Source: Euptelea pleiosperma
Lineage: Eukaryota > Streptophyta > Magnoliopsida > Ranunculales > Eupteleaceae
Assembly: GCA_035048495.1 (NCBI GenBank)
Contig: CM068552.1
Span: forward strand, 16,926,753 to 16,990,752
DNA length: 64,000 nucleotides
Reading direction: 5' to 3'
The first letter of the stretch is position 1. The number at the start of each line of letters is the position of its first letter. The notes below the pieces were generated by a model. The model was not told the DNA's origin and made no database searches. It was given only the letters and a program-made list of their open reading frames with translations. Of this stretch, positions 1 to 26,655 are shown piece after piece. The position numbers and the translations under genes were made by a program.

Positions 1-419
1 TCATACAACCACTCCACGCAACTTCCAAGGGATCTTTGGTTTCTCTTTCATCCTTAACAAGATAAAAAATTATGTGAATTACTGAGGAAATCTGTCAATT
101 TGACATCCTTAATTCTCCAAATTCCACTTTACTAGGCATGTACATATGGCATTCCTAATCTTCGATGCTGACCTAGAGACGTCTTCAAAATCCTCTCTAA
201 ATTATATTAATATATTTCTTTAACTTATCAGTAAAAGGAAAGATGATCTATAATCTCTTATGTTTTCCTTGTTCATGTTAGGTTTCTTTTTTTTTTGACT
301 TTAGGAAGCTGTTGTCCCATCAGGAGGATAGGTGCCTGGACGAGATGGAGGGCAGAATCAAAGAAAATCATAAAGAGAGTAACAAATATTAGTGTCTGCA
401 ATACAGAACAGGCATATTT
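1..419 (+). promoter_or_regulatory. 5' flank / leader of the shaggy-like kinase gene
   Basis: No protein-coding exon is visible here. A pyrimidine run followed by ttgactttag at about 290-305 looks like a splice acceptor. Positions 306-419 may therefore be the last part of a 5' UTR whose first exon lies before the window. This is inference from the acceptor-like sequence only. No TATA box that would place transcription start inside the window was recognised. Confidence 0.4.
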
Positions 420-15412
<14,993 letters not shown>

Positions 15413-16370
15413 CGAATGTTAGAGATTGCCCCAATCTTGACTCCACCCGCCATGCCCTCTCCGTTTTCGTCTGGTATGGAGATATGTGTAAAGTTCCCCA
15501 TCTTTCCCTTTTTCTACTTTTTATATGTATGTTTCCTTTGAGAGATAAAAGATGTTGGTAATGCAAATAGTATACCGACCACAATTTGGGAACCCGTGGC
15601 ACGAGTTTGAATGTAAGTGAAGGAGTTTGAATTTTTTTTCCAATGACCATTGCTAGCTATTACCAGAACTTTTATTGGGACATATTCTTAGAGGAATTGA
15701 GGAACACGTCTCAAGGGGGCACCCGATTAAGTAGGGTTGCAACTTCGAGGGGGGTCAGGCCAACCTTGGGTGGGGTTTGGGATGGATGTTTCCTACTTCT
15801 GATTGGGCCGGGGCTGTGGTTTTAGAGCTTGATCAAGAGTTGGGTTGGACTCGGGTTGAGGACTGGGGCAACCCTAGCCTATCTATTGTTCTTGCCTTTT
15901 ATTTTTGGTGTTAATTTGTTACCCTACTGAACTAAACTGACCCAACCTGTTTGGAATTGGGCTTAGAGAGAGCAGCTCTGGTTGGACACATTAGACCTGA
16001 GTTCGAATTGGTCTGAGTCGTGCAAACAGTGCGTAAGGACGGGGTTGAATCCCAACCCACTTGAGTTGCACCCTACAATTTACTAATTAACGGAATTAGT
16101 AGGTTTTGGATCCCATTGCTGCCCATTTAGAGCTAATTAGAATATATTCTGATTAAACTTATCAAACGGTTAAATTAGTCCTGGAATATTTAAGTGTTTT
16201 GAAGGGCAAAATCAAGTATGTAGACGCATGCACGGTTGAGATTTTGGACAGAGACTTGCAAGTTGGAAGGTCCATATTGAGGAATCTAAGGACTGATTTT
16301 TGGTGAGGATGATCACCTCACCATATAAAGTCCCCCTTCAAAAATGCCATATAGCATACTCTTTGGGACC
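15413..16370 (+). other. 3' flank of the kinase gene and unannotated intergenic DNA
   Basis: The first few hundred bases after the stop at 15412 should contain the 3' UTR. No poly(A) signal stood out. From about 15.68 to 16.05 kb there is a G-rich stretch with ggttggactcgggttg-like words of unknown origin. The gatttttggtgaggatgatc repeat word occurs near 16.29 kb. Confidence 0.5.
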
Positions 16371-17065
16371 CACAGATCCCCCAAACCGAACACCTGCAAC
16401 CATCACTTCTAAACCCTAAAACCCATCAACCGTCTCCCACAAGACTTAGATCTACAGCCGCCAGCCTCTAGGCCCCCTAGACCTGCAGTCGACACCCTTA
16501 TCTGCCCTAAAATTGCAGCTGCCACTCTCTGGTCCCAAAACCTATTTTCACCCCATTCTGGAACCAAAACCCTATTGCTGCCAGCCCTACTGACTAAAAA
16601 GGAACCGGAACTGGAACCGAACCGAAAATAATGGTTCTGGTTCCGAGTAGTCGAATATGGAACCGAAACCGATAAGAACCGGTACCGATGTAATAAATAT
16701 AGTGTAAAAATTCTCATATTCTCAAGATTTGGCCCATTATACCTGGAACAGGAACCGACAGAAATACATAATAGGTTCCGGTTTCAGATCCATCACTTTG
16801 AGAACTGGAACCGATAAGAACCGGAACTGATTGTTCCGGTTCTGGCCACCTTAAGAACCGAACCGGAACCGACCCGTTGACACCCCTACCCTGAAGTGTG
16901 CAGTCGCCACTCTCTTAACCCATTCCGTCAATCTACTTTTTGTGGGTCCCCCCTCTTAACATGGAACTTGCTAGCAAAACCTAACATAAGCCCAAAACTT
17001 CAACCATCAACTCCAATAATCCCATACGCACTGGTCAAACCCCCTTTAAAGCTGAATCAATTATA
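16370..17065 (+). repeat. Dispersed repeat, copy carrying a hAT-like insertion
   Basis: The sequence shares long stretches with 32.44-32.81 kb in the same orientation: cacttctaaaccctaaaacc, aagtgtgcagtcg, and cccaaaacttcaaccatcaa. The two copies flank the nested retrotransposon block, so they may be parts of the outer element or two dispersed copies. The left copy is interrupted by the ACCGG-rich element at about 16590-16886. Confidence 0.7.
16590..16886. mobile_element. hAT-like MITE rich in GGTTCCGGTTCC (left end truncated)
   Basis: The internal sequence (aatatggaaccgaaaccgat, tcaagatttggccca, tccatcactttgagaactgg) and the right end cgttgacacccctacc match the complete copy at 59.3-59.7 kb. 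The homologous repeat at 32.56 kb lacks this insert, which is direct evidence for an insertion. ccctac is present on both sides of the insert and only once in the empty copy, consistent with a target duplication. The left end tagggg motif is missing. Confidence 0.75.
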
Positions 17066-17119
17066 TTTGTGGCGGATCATCGTGATACTGCTCGAAATTG
17101 ATTTTATTTAATTCATTGA

Positions 17120-17860
17120 CTTGCCTAAAACATTCTCATCTATGTATTATCTCTCTCTTAGGACTACCACTAGTTGCCCATCCTCAATCCATTCAGTAGA
17201 GTGGGTCAACACGACATCCATTCCAGTATCTCAGAAGTGTCAGGTGCCTACACAGTTTTCTTGTATGAGGACACCTTGTGGTGCAATGTGGTGCCTATGG
17301 ACATGGCCACCTTATTTTGGATAGGCCGTGGCTATTTGATCAGGATGTGACACTCTTTGGTCACTCGAATATGTGCCCCTTCCTACACGAAATCAAGAGG
17401 ATCAAGCTGAATCCCTTCCCACCCAAAACTCCCACTACAATCACGAGAGATCTAAGCAAGGGTGTTGCTAACAATCCATCCAATTTCAAAGCCCTCAACA
17501 TCATCAGTCTTTCAGAGTTTGAGAAAGGCTAGAGATGAGATTGTGATCTTTGCTTTGATTACAAAAGAGCCTCGCCAGAATCCTTTATTGAGTACCTGCC
17601 TAAGGTGGAACTCATTTTGAGAGAGTTCTAGGATGTGTTTTCTGTTGATTTACCTGATGAGCTTCCACCAATGCGTGATATTCAGCATGCCATAGATTTG
17701 ATTCCTGAGGCAACTCTGCCCAATCTTCCCCATTATAAGATGAATTCCATAGTGCACACAGAGTTAAAGAAGCAAGTTGACAAGCTTTTGGAAAAAAAAG
17801 TTTATAAGGAAAAGTAGAGGTTGTCAATAGGACTATGGGAAAGTTGTTGTGATGCTTGGT
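17120..17860 (+). pseudogene. Ty3/gypsy chromovirus fragment: protease end to RT start
   Basis: Plus-strand translation gives a protease C-terminal region (RPWLFDQDVTLFGHSNMCPF at about 17.33-17.39 kb, then KRIKLNPFPPK). It is followed by the start of the RT (DLPDELPPMRDIQHAIDLIP and LPNLPHYKMNS, about 17.64-17.75 kb). This order is standard for plant chromodomain gypsy elements. Stops interrupt it, and it ends just before the left edge of the Tat element. Chromodomain-tail sequence of the same type and strand reappears at 31.27 kb. Confidence 0.75.
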
Positions 17861-18477
17861 TTGTGATCATGTTAGATCGTGGGATTCATTGTTACCTGTG
17901 GGGGAAAAATATCTGATCTAACCCACACACTCTTCGAGGTCAGACGATTCGTATCTCGGTGATGATCGGACGATTCTGGTGCTTCAGGATGAAAACTGCT
18001 TTCTCCTCCGCGAAGGATATGATGATTTCCAGATAGGATTTGGTTGTACCTGTTAACGATACTCCGACGCTGAAGTCAGTTTAGGATTCGTAACAAGGTT
18101 CAGAAAATAATAAAATGTTTAAGAGTTTTGGCTATCTGGATCTGGAGAGCAAGATCCTTTTCTTAGTCTTGAGGGTCCTGTATTTATACCCTTAAAATTG
18201 GTGTGACTTACCTTCCACGTGTCCAGTTGTCGTTAATCAGTTACGATCTAGAAAGATTCTGTTATGAAACATAATCTTCTTGTTAGATCTCAACTTCTAT
18301 TATTTGGTTATATCTGAAATGATTGAAGTTGCACTGAGGTGGCATCCTTCGTGTCAGATATTCGAATAAGAAGATGTCAAAACTGTGATAGTTCGACTAG
18401 TTGCCGTGTGGCCAACATTCATTGGTTAGAAAACTAACTGCGTTTAGAATACTTACCTCGTTCGTAGGAACGTGTAT

Positions 18478-18980
18478 ACTTGTCGGGATGAGATGACGAT
18501 TGATCCCGTCAAATAAGTTATTTGACCTTGTCGGGATATATACATCCAACTAGTCATCTAACCTTGTCGGGATGAGATGAAAATCGATCCCGTCAAGTAA
18601 GTCAACTGACCATATTGGGATGTATACATCCAATAAGACATTTGACCTTGTCGGGATGTATGCATCCAATAAGTTTTCTGACCTTGTCGGGATAAGATAA
18701 AAATTAATCCCGTCAAGTAAGTCAGTTGACCGTATTGGGATGTGTACATCCAATAAGTCATTTGACTTTGTCGGGATGTATGCATCCTATAAGTCATATG
18801 ACCTTGTCGGGATGAGATAAAAGTTGATCTCGTCAAGTAAGTCATCAGCCCTTGCCGGGATGAGTAGAATATGTTGAAAGTCACTCCTGTTAAGGACGAT
18901 ACCCAAACCATGTAGGCCGCTAGACCTTGTCGAGTTGCGTTGAATATCAATCTCGTCAAGAAGATCAATGATTAATATGT
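18478..18980. repeat. Tandem repeats with cttgtcgggatg core
   Basis: At least eight imperfect units of roughly 40-60 bp contain cttgtcgggatg (variants attgggatgtatac, gtcgggataag). They alternate with gatcccgtcaagtaagtca and tacatccaataagtca words. The apparent open frames here come from the repeat periodicity and are not genes. Confidence 0.85.
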
Positions 18981-19582
18981 CGGGCAAGATTGAATGCTTC
19001 TCGACATATTAAAGGTTGAAGCATTAATACGTTCTGTTAGTATTCTGCCCCAAGATATTCTATTATGATAATTCCATCTTGACACGTGGTGCTTCCTATT
19101 AATGGAAGTCATGTGATAGCGATGGGGCGATTTATGGCCTCTGATGATACCTTCGGCGCATTCACTCTCGCGTGCTGGTTACACCACGTGTCATCCTTCC
19201 ATGATCCGCATGTGTCATTATTTACTTGTTGGAAAATACGACACCCACATCGCTCCCCTTTTTGAGAAGATTGAGAAGCTACCGTCGTATCTTCTAAAAA
19301 GGATCCTGACCGTTCATGATCCACTGCAGCTTGCTGGCCGTTGGATCTTCCATTAATCATTTAACCGTCGTCCTTCTCATTTAATACTGCTCCTATCGTT
19401 GCTGTATCCATGGGACGTGTCCGTACTGGCGTGCTACCCAACGTACGGTCGTCGAATGGAATGATTGACGGGTACAATACTCGAAGAAACAGGTTACCGA
19501 ACCATCGAATGACAGCTTTTGAATTGGCGCCAAGGGTTTGATATCGCCAGATTGTCGGTTTGCTAATTCTAGATTTTTCATC

Positions 19583-19590
19583 TATAAAAA
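19583..19590 (+). promoter_or_regulatory. TATA box upstream of the antisense accessory gene
   Basis: tataaaaa lies 188 bp before the ATG at 19778, with a CT-rich leader between them. It faces away from the retrotransposon's own transcription. The role is inferred from position. Confidence 0.5.
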
Positions 19591-19777
19591 GCTCATTCCC
19601 TCTCATTTATTCATTTTGTTCTTTCGATCGGTGCTCTGTAGCAGTTCAAGCTTCAACTCCAAGCCGTTCTTCTTCTCTGCTCTTCCTGCCTGTTGTGAGT
19701 GCACTGTAAATGGTACTCTTCTCTTACCTGTCATCTTTCTTCTTCTACCCTCATTCCCTTTCTATTTGCTTCCGAGA

Positions 19778-22408
19778 ATGAAGGGTAGAGTAGTTCTTGA
19801 GGATACTGAGGAAATGGTTCCCAGAGAACCAGTAGAGACTAACATTCCTGAAGAGAAAGAAATGTCCTCTGATTCCTTTGATCGTGCCATAGATACGTAT
19901 AGGGAGGAACTGATAGTTTCTCAGGAGATTGTTAAGGTTCCCACCCACGAAAATGACCCGTACATAATGGGTCCGAGAAGGGAATTTGCTATTCCTTCAT
20001 CTGTTTTCATCAAACTTGGTTCTCGTCATGGGGAAAAGACCAACCCTAGAGAAATCAGCATCACTCGGCTTCAACTGAAGTTCGGGTTAACTCTCCCTTT
20101 GACCCCTCTGGTGAGAGAAGTACTCTGGTTTTACGATCGAGCTCCTGGCCAGATGCATGGAAACTTCTGGCATCTGATGAATATGGTAGAGTATTTTAAC
20201 TCTACAAACAAATACCAAATCGGTCTTTTTGAGATTGATTACCTGTATGCCTTGAGGAGGTGTCCGAACTCCTTCAATACGGACTTGTTTTGGTCGGTGG
20301 CCACTCGGAAGAAAGAACAGAAGATTGTCGAGAGCCTGCCTGACAGTCATAAGGGATGGAACTCTGATTCTCTATTGGTGACGGGATCTTGGGAATTTGA
20401 CGAACGTGCAGAGGGCGGTCCAACAGCCATAGAGTCCGTACGAACTTTAACCTGTCGGGTAAGCTCATCTCTGTGTACCGTCGATCTCCTTTAAACTGAT
20501 CTAATCAATTTATTGACCCGTCGTTTTTCTTCTTTGTTGTAGACTATGTCAGACGTCCCTGGAGATATCCTCAGGCTATAAAAGATAGAGTCAATTATAT
20601 TATGAGGAAAATCCCCAAGGTCGTGAAGAATGGTCCTGGCGGGATTAATTAATAATAGCAGAAGGTCGTCAGCTGCTGGTCCCGCCGTCCCACCTGATCA
20701 ACGGATAGCTGCCCCTGACTATTCCCATAAACGTCCTGCTCTCGGGATCACGATTGGAGAAGTCATGTCCCAGGAAGGCGTGGATATAAGCCTCGAGGTC
20801 CCTTTAATAAAAAGACCTCGTCAAATTGGGAGGGCTCCCGTCCGTGCAAATCCTCCAGTAAGTCGGGTCGGGCCTGCTCCTTACCCAGTAGCTGAATTTT
20901 TTAGGCATCCTGATGGTCGTCAGGAACCATTGAATGATTTTGCCCGGGAACTCGTACGGATGGAAGAGGCAGAGGTATCTTCCGTCATGCCCGAGATACT
21001 CATTTCATATTCTCTCAGATAGACTAACATGTTCTTTCCTTTGCAGATGGAGGGTAGAATGGCAGAAATGAGGAAGGACAGTTTTGCTGCCCTGACTCTG
21101 GCACCAAGGAAGAAAAGGAAATTGGTTAAGGGATTAGCACCCGAGCTAGAAGCAACTTCTACTTGGGATAGGACGGTGACTGCTAAGGCTAATCTGGTAG
21201 GTGGTCCTTCAACGATTCAACCTTCTGAGGCCCCAGTTTCTCCTTCAGTAGCTGCCGTTCCTACTGCTTCTCCCTCGATCACCATAACGAGGTCTCCACC
21301 TGGATTCCAACCTTCTCCAGTCCTCCAACAGACGTCTACCCTTCCATCAACCTCTCATCCATCAAACGTTACCGGGCCTAGTAATACAGTAGGTGAGTAT
21401 ATTCGTTCTCCTTCATTCCCGTCTGGTACGGTATTTGATTTAATTAACACATGAGTTACACTAAAAGAATTGTGGCGCCAAGATAACCCCATTGCAGGTC
21501 TACGGGATTTCAGTGACGAGGAGCCGTATATCATGAATGCTGGTTGCCTGCCTAATGGGAAGCTCATCTCGGAGCAAATCTCTATTGCTGATGCCGGGGT
21601 GGCTGCAAGCCTGATTGAACGGATCTGTCTGCCCCAGGACAGATTACGTTATATTGACATGCCTTCCCTGAAGGTGCCATGTGAGGTTCTCATCCGTTCT
21701 CTTCTGGAGGTAATAATTCTCAGGATATCTCTTTCTCTGAACTTATAATCCAAATTCTAACACTCCCTTTTACTCTCTGCAGAGCATCAATGCTTATGTA
21801 GGTTTGAAGGATTACCTCGGCGACCTCCTCCAAAATTACATTGCCCTTGTCGAGAAATCAAATGCTTCTGAGGCTGCACTTAAATTGGCCGAGGAGTAAG
21901 TTCAAGCTGCTAACCTATCTGCCGAAGTCTCCAAGACTAAGGCTGAAATGGAGAAAAAGGTGGCCATTGAAGCTCTTGCCTCAAAGAAGAAAGCCGAAGA
22001 TAATTTGATGAAGGTGAAGGCGGAATATGCACAATTCAAGGAGAGAGAAAGCCACCTACAAGAGGATCTGGAGAAGATGACTGTTGAGAGGGATGAAACA
22101 AAGCAAGCATCCGACGCCCTCCAACAGGAATCTTATGAAAAGGATACCGAGATGGCTTTGCCAAGTGTGAAGCCATGATGGAAGAGGAGGAAGGAGACGA
22201 GGATCCAATTCAAGAAGTGGCTTTGCCCGAACCAGTTGTCGGAATGAATATTCCCGAGGATGCATCCTGAGAACTTCCTCCAACCATCCAGGTTCCTGAA
22301 GTCACTCCAGATCCTTCTCAGATAGAGATGGTGAATCTAGAGGAAGGTACTATTGTAAATCCTGTTATTCAGCCGGCTGGCGGGCAGGATATGGTGCTTT
22401 CTTCATAA
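19778..22408 (+). pseudogene. Antisense accessory gene of the Tat element (gypsy-type 'transposase_28'-like domain plus coiled coil)
   Basis: It starts MKGRVVLEDTEE at 19778. The N-terminal domain (about 19.96-20.40 kb) includes LQLKFGLTLPLTPLVREVLW and YDRAPGQMHGNFW. This resembles the plant 'putative gypsy-type transposon' domain. A lysine-rich segment (APRKKRKLVKG) follows, then a Ser/Pro-rich stretch, and finally an E/K-rich coiled coil (about 21.93-22.13 kb). Short introns with good signals are visible at 20459-20542, 20975-21046, 21393-21497 and 21710-21782. Frameshifts near 20.41-20.43, 20.64 and 22.15 kb and a stop at 21897-21899 break the frame. Such antisense genes between integrase and 3' LTR are known in some Tat elements. 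The function is unknown. Confidence 0.7.
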
Positions 22409-22539
22409 TCATTGTATTCTCTGACTGCCCTGTGGGCTTATCTTTTCTTTTCTATTTTGCCCATGGGACCCTCATATGTAGATGCCGTTTAAGGCCTTTA
22501 ATACAAATAGAAAATCTTTTTCTCAAGTATGAATTCGAA

Positions 22540-23585
22540 GTTTGCTATTTTTAGTTCATAGCTAAGTTGGGATTTTAATCCCATCTGGCTGATCTGTACA
22601 CTTGAATTTTTAACAAGGTAATAGGCCAAGTTGCATAAGAACTGAAGGCTCCCAGCTAGGACTGTAGGGTTGTCGGGAATCACATTAGGTTATCCCGGCT
22701 TGCTAGTTTGTATACTTGAATTCCTATCAAGGCAAAAGCCAAGATGTATAAAAATTCAAGACTCCCGGCTATGACTGTAGGGTTGTCGGGAATCACATTA
22801 GGTTATCCCGGCTTGCTGGTTTGTATACTTGAATTCCTATCAAGGCAAAAGCCAAGATGTATAAAAATTCAAGACTCCCGGCTATGACTGTAGGGTTGTC
22901 GGGAATCACATTAGGTTATCCCGGCTTGCTGGTTTGTATACTTGAATTCCTATCAAGGCAAAAGCCAAGATGTATAAGAATTCAAGACTCCCGGCTAGGA
23001 CTTCACGCTTATCGGGATTTCGTTAATTCTTGACGCATGACATAGAATATTTAGATCATCCCGGCTTTTCGGTTTGTATACTTGAATTCCTATCAAGGCA
23101 AAATCCAAGATGTATAAGAATTCAAGACTTCCGGATAGGACTTTATACTTGTCGAGATTCTCGTTAATTCTTGTCGCATGACATAGAATATTTAGATCAT
23201 CCCGGCCTTCCGGTTTGTATACTTGAATTCCTATCAAGGCAAAAGCCAAGATGTATAAGAATTCAAGACTCCCGGATAGGACTTTATACTTGTCGGGATT
23301 CTCGTTAATTCTTGACACATGACATAGAATATTTAGATCATCTTGGCCTTCCGATTTGTATACTTGAATTCTTATCAAGGCAAAGAGCCAAGATGTGTAA
23401 GAATTCAAGGCTCCCGGCTAGGACTTCACACTTGTCGGGATTCTCGTTAATTCTTGTCGTATGACATAGAATATTTATATCATCCCGGCCTTCCGGTTTG
23501 TATACTTGGATTCTTATCAAGGCAAAAAGTCAAGATGTGTAAGAATTCAAGGTTCCTGGCTAGGACTTTAATAACGTAGATAATG
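22540..23585. repeat. Tandem array of units of about 128-140 bp
   Basis: About eight head-to-tail units contain ggtttgtatacttgaattcc, tatcaaggcaaaagccaaga, tgtataagaattcaagactc, ccggctaggact and gtcgggatt. The first three units (22.67-22.99 kb) are almost identical; later ones have a longer gacatagaatatttagatca segment. The array lies between integrase and the antisense gene of the Tat element. Open frames here are repeat artefacts. Confidence 0.92.
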
Positions 23586-24204
23586 CCTTTTGCATGAGAA
23601 ATCTGGATTTGTCTTTATTGATAGAAGATGCGCATATTAAATGCGTTCCAAGGCCTCTTGAATACATCTCCATCTTGGGTCTTCAAATAGTATGCCCCGT
23701 TCTGCCCGATTCTCTCAACAAGGTAAGGTCATTCCCAGTTGGCACCCAATTTGCCACTCCCAGGTTCTCTGGTATTCTCGAATACTTTCCTTAATACCAA
23801 ATCTCCAACTTTGAAGGTCCTGCATCTGACATGGCGATCGTATGATCATTTGATTGTTTGCTGGTAGTTCGCCAGTCTTACAACTGCTTGTTCCCACCGT
23901 TCTTCAAGTAAATCATTATCCCGAGCCAGAATCTCCTCATTTTGTCCAGAATTGACAGCCTGAGTACGAGATGTCGGGACAACAACTTCAGTAGGAATGA
24001 CTGCCTCTGTTTCATATGCGAGAGAAAATGGGGATTCTCCCGTAGTCTTTTTTGGGGTGGTTCGATATACCCATAGTACTCCCGGCAACTCTTCTGCCCA
24101 TCTTCCCTTCGCCTGATCCAATCTCTTCTTCAAATTTTCGAGTATGACTCGATTTGCCCTCTCAGCAAGTCCATTGCTCTAGGGGTATCTCGGGGCAGAT
24201 AATC

Positions 24205-26309
24205 TGTAATGACCCTATTTCTAGCAATATTATCGTAGACTTTTTATAATACTTTGAACATTATATGTATGCCATTTTAAAGGTCTCAACAATAGCTTTC
24301 TATCGGTATCAAGTTCGTCCAAATCGGACGTGCGAGTCAAAAGTTATTGTGTTTAATTCTGGGCAACATTTTAAGTTTTTATTAAAATTCAAAAAAAAAA
24401 AAAAAAAGAAGAGAAACAATTTTCAAAATTTTAGTCCCACATCGGTTAAAAATAAAAAGTTCTGAGTTCCCAACCTCTATAAATACAAGGCCATGCCTTT
24501 AGAAAATTACATCAATTTGGGTATTTGCATTCTAACCCCTGAGGTAAGAATATTTGCAAAAAAGTCCCTCAACTAGAAGAAATTCTAGAAAATTCCCAGG
24601 AATTCCTGAAAATATTCAGGAGGTCCTTTGAAAAGTTTTTTTTTTTGTGGGGCCTACTGCGTCGAGATACGCGCTACCTCGAGATTCGCATCGTACGAGG
24701 TTCAGAGATTTTGGGATTCTAGCGTATTCACTGGTAAGTACATAGTTATTTATTTTATGCATTTATTTATTTAATTAATTAATTATTTAATTAATTAATT
24801 ATTAATTAATTATTTATTTATTATTTATTATTTATTTATTTATTTATAAATATTATTTTTATTTTTATTTTTTTGAAATAGTAGAAAATTCACAGAATAT
24901 TGTAGAAAAATTCTAGAAAATTCTATTATTTTTGGGGAAAATGTCTGAAAATGCTATTCTTGTTATCTGTTATATTTTAGCAAGGAAAAATCCCAATTCT
25001 TGTATTTTCTACATAAAATGTGTAAATGCATTGATAATTTCTTGTAATCTTAAAAGCATGAAATTATGATAGATGAGGACATGTGTAATCTATTTAGTTG
25101 GATGAAGTCATGCTCAAATTCATTTAAAATGAGATATATGCGTTTTTCATCCGTTTTATGTATTCGTTTTCTAAGATATTAATAGGGCTTAAATGTTCTT
25201 ATTTTTAGTTTCAAAATGCAAAAATAGGAATGCTATGCATGTAAAGATGTTTCTACAGACATTATTATTTTATGCATATAAATACGATTGATGACATGAA
25301 TAAGAACGTGATTGGGAATGTGGAATATCAGATTAGTTGGAATCAGGCGTTGTCTCATTTCTTCGAGACCCCTTGGGGTTTTAGTCCCCTAAAGCATCAG
25401 GCGTTGTCTTATTTCCTTAAGACCCCTTGGGGTTCCAGTCCCCTAAAGAAGAGGCGTTGTCTCATTCATGAGACCCCTCGGGTATTTATACCTAAAAGAA
25501 AATTAGGGAATCCGGAGAGAGGATACCTAATGAAACAATTAGTATGCACATTAGGGAGTTTACTTGTGGACTAGAAGTGTTGACATCGTACACTAGGACC
25601 GATGGAATGTTGGTACGAAATACATCAGAATTGATAGTTTGACTTTATAGAAATGGTCACGGGTATTCCGATAAGAGAAAGGTTGACTATTATATGAAAA
25701 GACTTCATTGTATTCAAAGTTATACGTAAGTAATTGATGGAGAGTTGAGTTTTATTGAATTACATGTGAAATACATTTGCAAATTGTATTCGTTTTAAAA
25801 TAAACAAAAGTCGCTGATTTAAGTGGATTTTACGCATGAGGAATGTACTTACTGGGCCCTAGCTCATCGTTTTAAAATGTTTTGTTTTCAAGAAAGGATA
25901 AGGGGAAGTTGGACTGATGCTTCCAGCATTTCTGTTGATAGACTTGTGCTTTTGACGATGTTATATTTTGTTTAATTCTTCTATCTTGTAGAAGGATATA
26001 TGAGTTATGTAGGTCCTTTGACCGTTTAGTAACATGTATTTGGGAGTACGATATATATACAATGTTTTCTTTTGGATGGGCATATTACGGTTTTGTTTGA
26101 AGTAAGACATCCTCTAACATTATTAATGTGTGAATGAAGTGCGTTTCGTCTTATGAATTATTTAAAAACAAAATGAAAAAAAATTATCCGGTGTATTTCC
26201 GCTGCATCGTGATACCAGTTTTGTTTAACTGTGCGTTTGTATGATCAGATCGCGCCTCAAGATACGAGAAAGGTCGATATGACCTAATATCGGATTTGGG
26301 GGCGTGACA
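24205..26309 (+). mobile_element. Solo LTR, 2105 bp, in the Tat integrase
   Basis: It begins TGTAATGACCC and ends GGGGGCGTGACA, giving TG...CA termini with a short inverted match. It is flanked by an identical 5-bp duplication, TAATC (24200-24204 and 26310-26314). Removing it rejoins the integrase reading region. A TATA box (tataaata, 24478-24485) indicates plus orientation. No internal gypsy or copia coding sequence is present, so this is a recombined solo LTR, probably of a gypsy element with long LTRs. Confidence 0.92.
25346..25480. repeat. Three short direct repeats inside the solo LTR
   Basis: The block caggcgttgtctcatttctt followed by gagaccccttggggtt and agtcccctaaag occurs three times with a period of about 50-58 bp, the last copy shortened. 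Confidence 0.85.
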
Positions 26310-26655
26310 TAATCGCTTCTTTATATGCTTGACACAGAGCTTTGATCTCGTTGGAATCAAACTGAGTTCCATTGTCCGTGACAAATTCTTGTGGGATGCC
26401 AAATCGACAAATGATATTTTCCTACAAGAATCTCTTAACATGCGAAGACTGTACCTGTACCAATGGAACTGCTTCAATCCACTTTGTAAGTAATCTGTGG
26501 CCACTAACAAGAACCTAACGTTCCCTGGAGCTGTCGGGAATGGTCTCATTATATCCAATTTTCATTTTGTAAATGGCCATAGACTGAATACAGGATGTAA
26601 CTCTTCAGCGGGGACTTTGATTAATGGAGAATACTTCTGGCATTTCTCACATTTC

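Larger units (their letters stand above)
17890..19592 (-). repeat. Probable 3' LTR region of the Tat element
   Basis: The left edge is placed at tgttacctgtgggg (17890), where chromovirus-type sequence stops. A minus-strand TATA box (TATAAATA, 18188-18181) fits an LTR promoter 0.3 kb from that edge. The right edge is uncertain because the partner LTR is lost. A possible purine-tract junction lies near 19.59 kb (minus strand gagagggaatgagc). The tandem-repeat block at 18.48-18.98 kb lies inside this span. Confidence 0.45.
23613..26655 (-). pseudogene. Tat integrase core and C-terminus, split by a solo LTR
   Basis: On the minus strand the core starts DIMRPFPTAPGN and FLLVATDY (26.56-26.49 kb). 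A frameshift follows before the solo LTR. Beyond the LTR it resumes at about 24.19 kb and continues with LKKRLDQAKGRWAEELPGVL, YRTTPKKTTGESPFSLAYE and an EAVIPTEV segment. It closes with KVGDLVLRKVFENTREPGSG and WNAFNMRIFYQ followed by a stop near 23.61 kb. This tail is typical of Ty3/gypsy integrases of the Tat group. The copy is inactive because of the 2.1-kb insertion and the shifts. Confidence 0.85.

Noticed and set aside
18550..18987. Overlapping minus-strand frames of up to 136 codons
   Set aside because: They consist of SRQGLMTY/PTRS-like repeats produced by the tandem cttgtcgggatg units. They are not proteins.
19538..19777. Upstream extension of the antisense gene to the Met at 19538
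   Set aside because: It would place a TATA box and CT-rich leader inside the coding sequence. The extension is low-complexity Phe/Ser/Leu, so the Met at 19778 is preferred.
22995..23408. A 137-codon minus-strand frame with repeated QVYKPEGRDDLNILCH wording
   Set aside because: It is a direct translation of the tandem array of about 130 bp. The period in the protein equals the DNA period.
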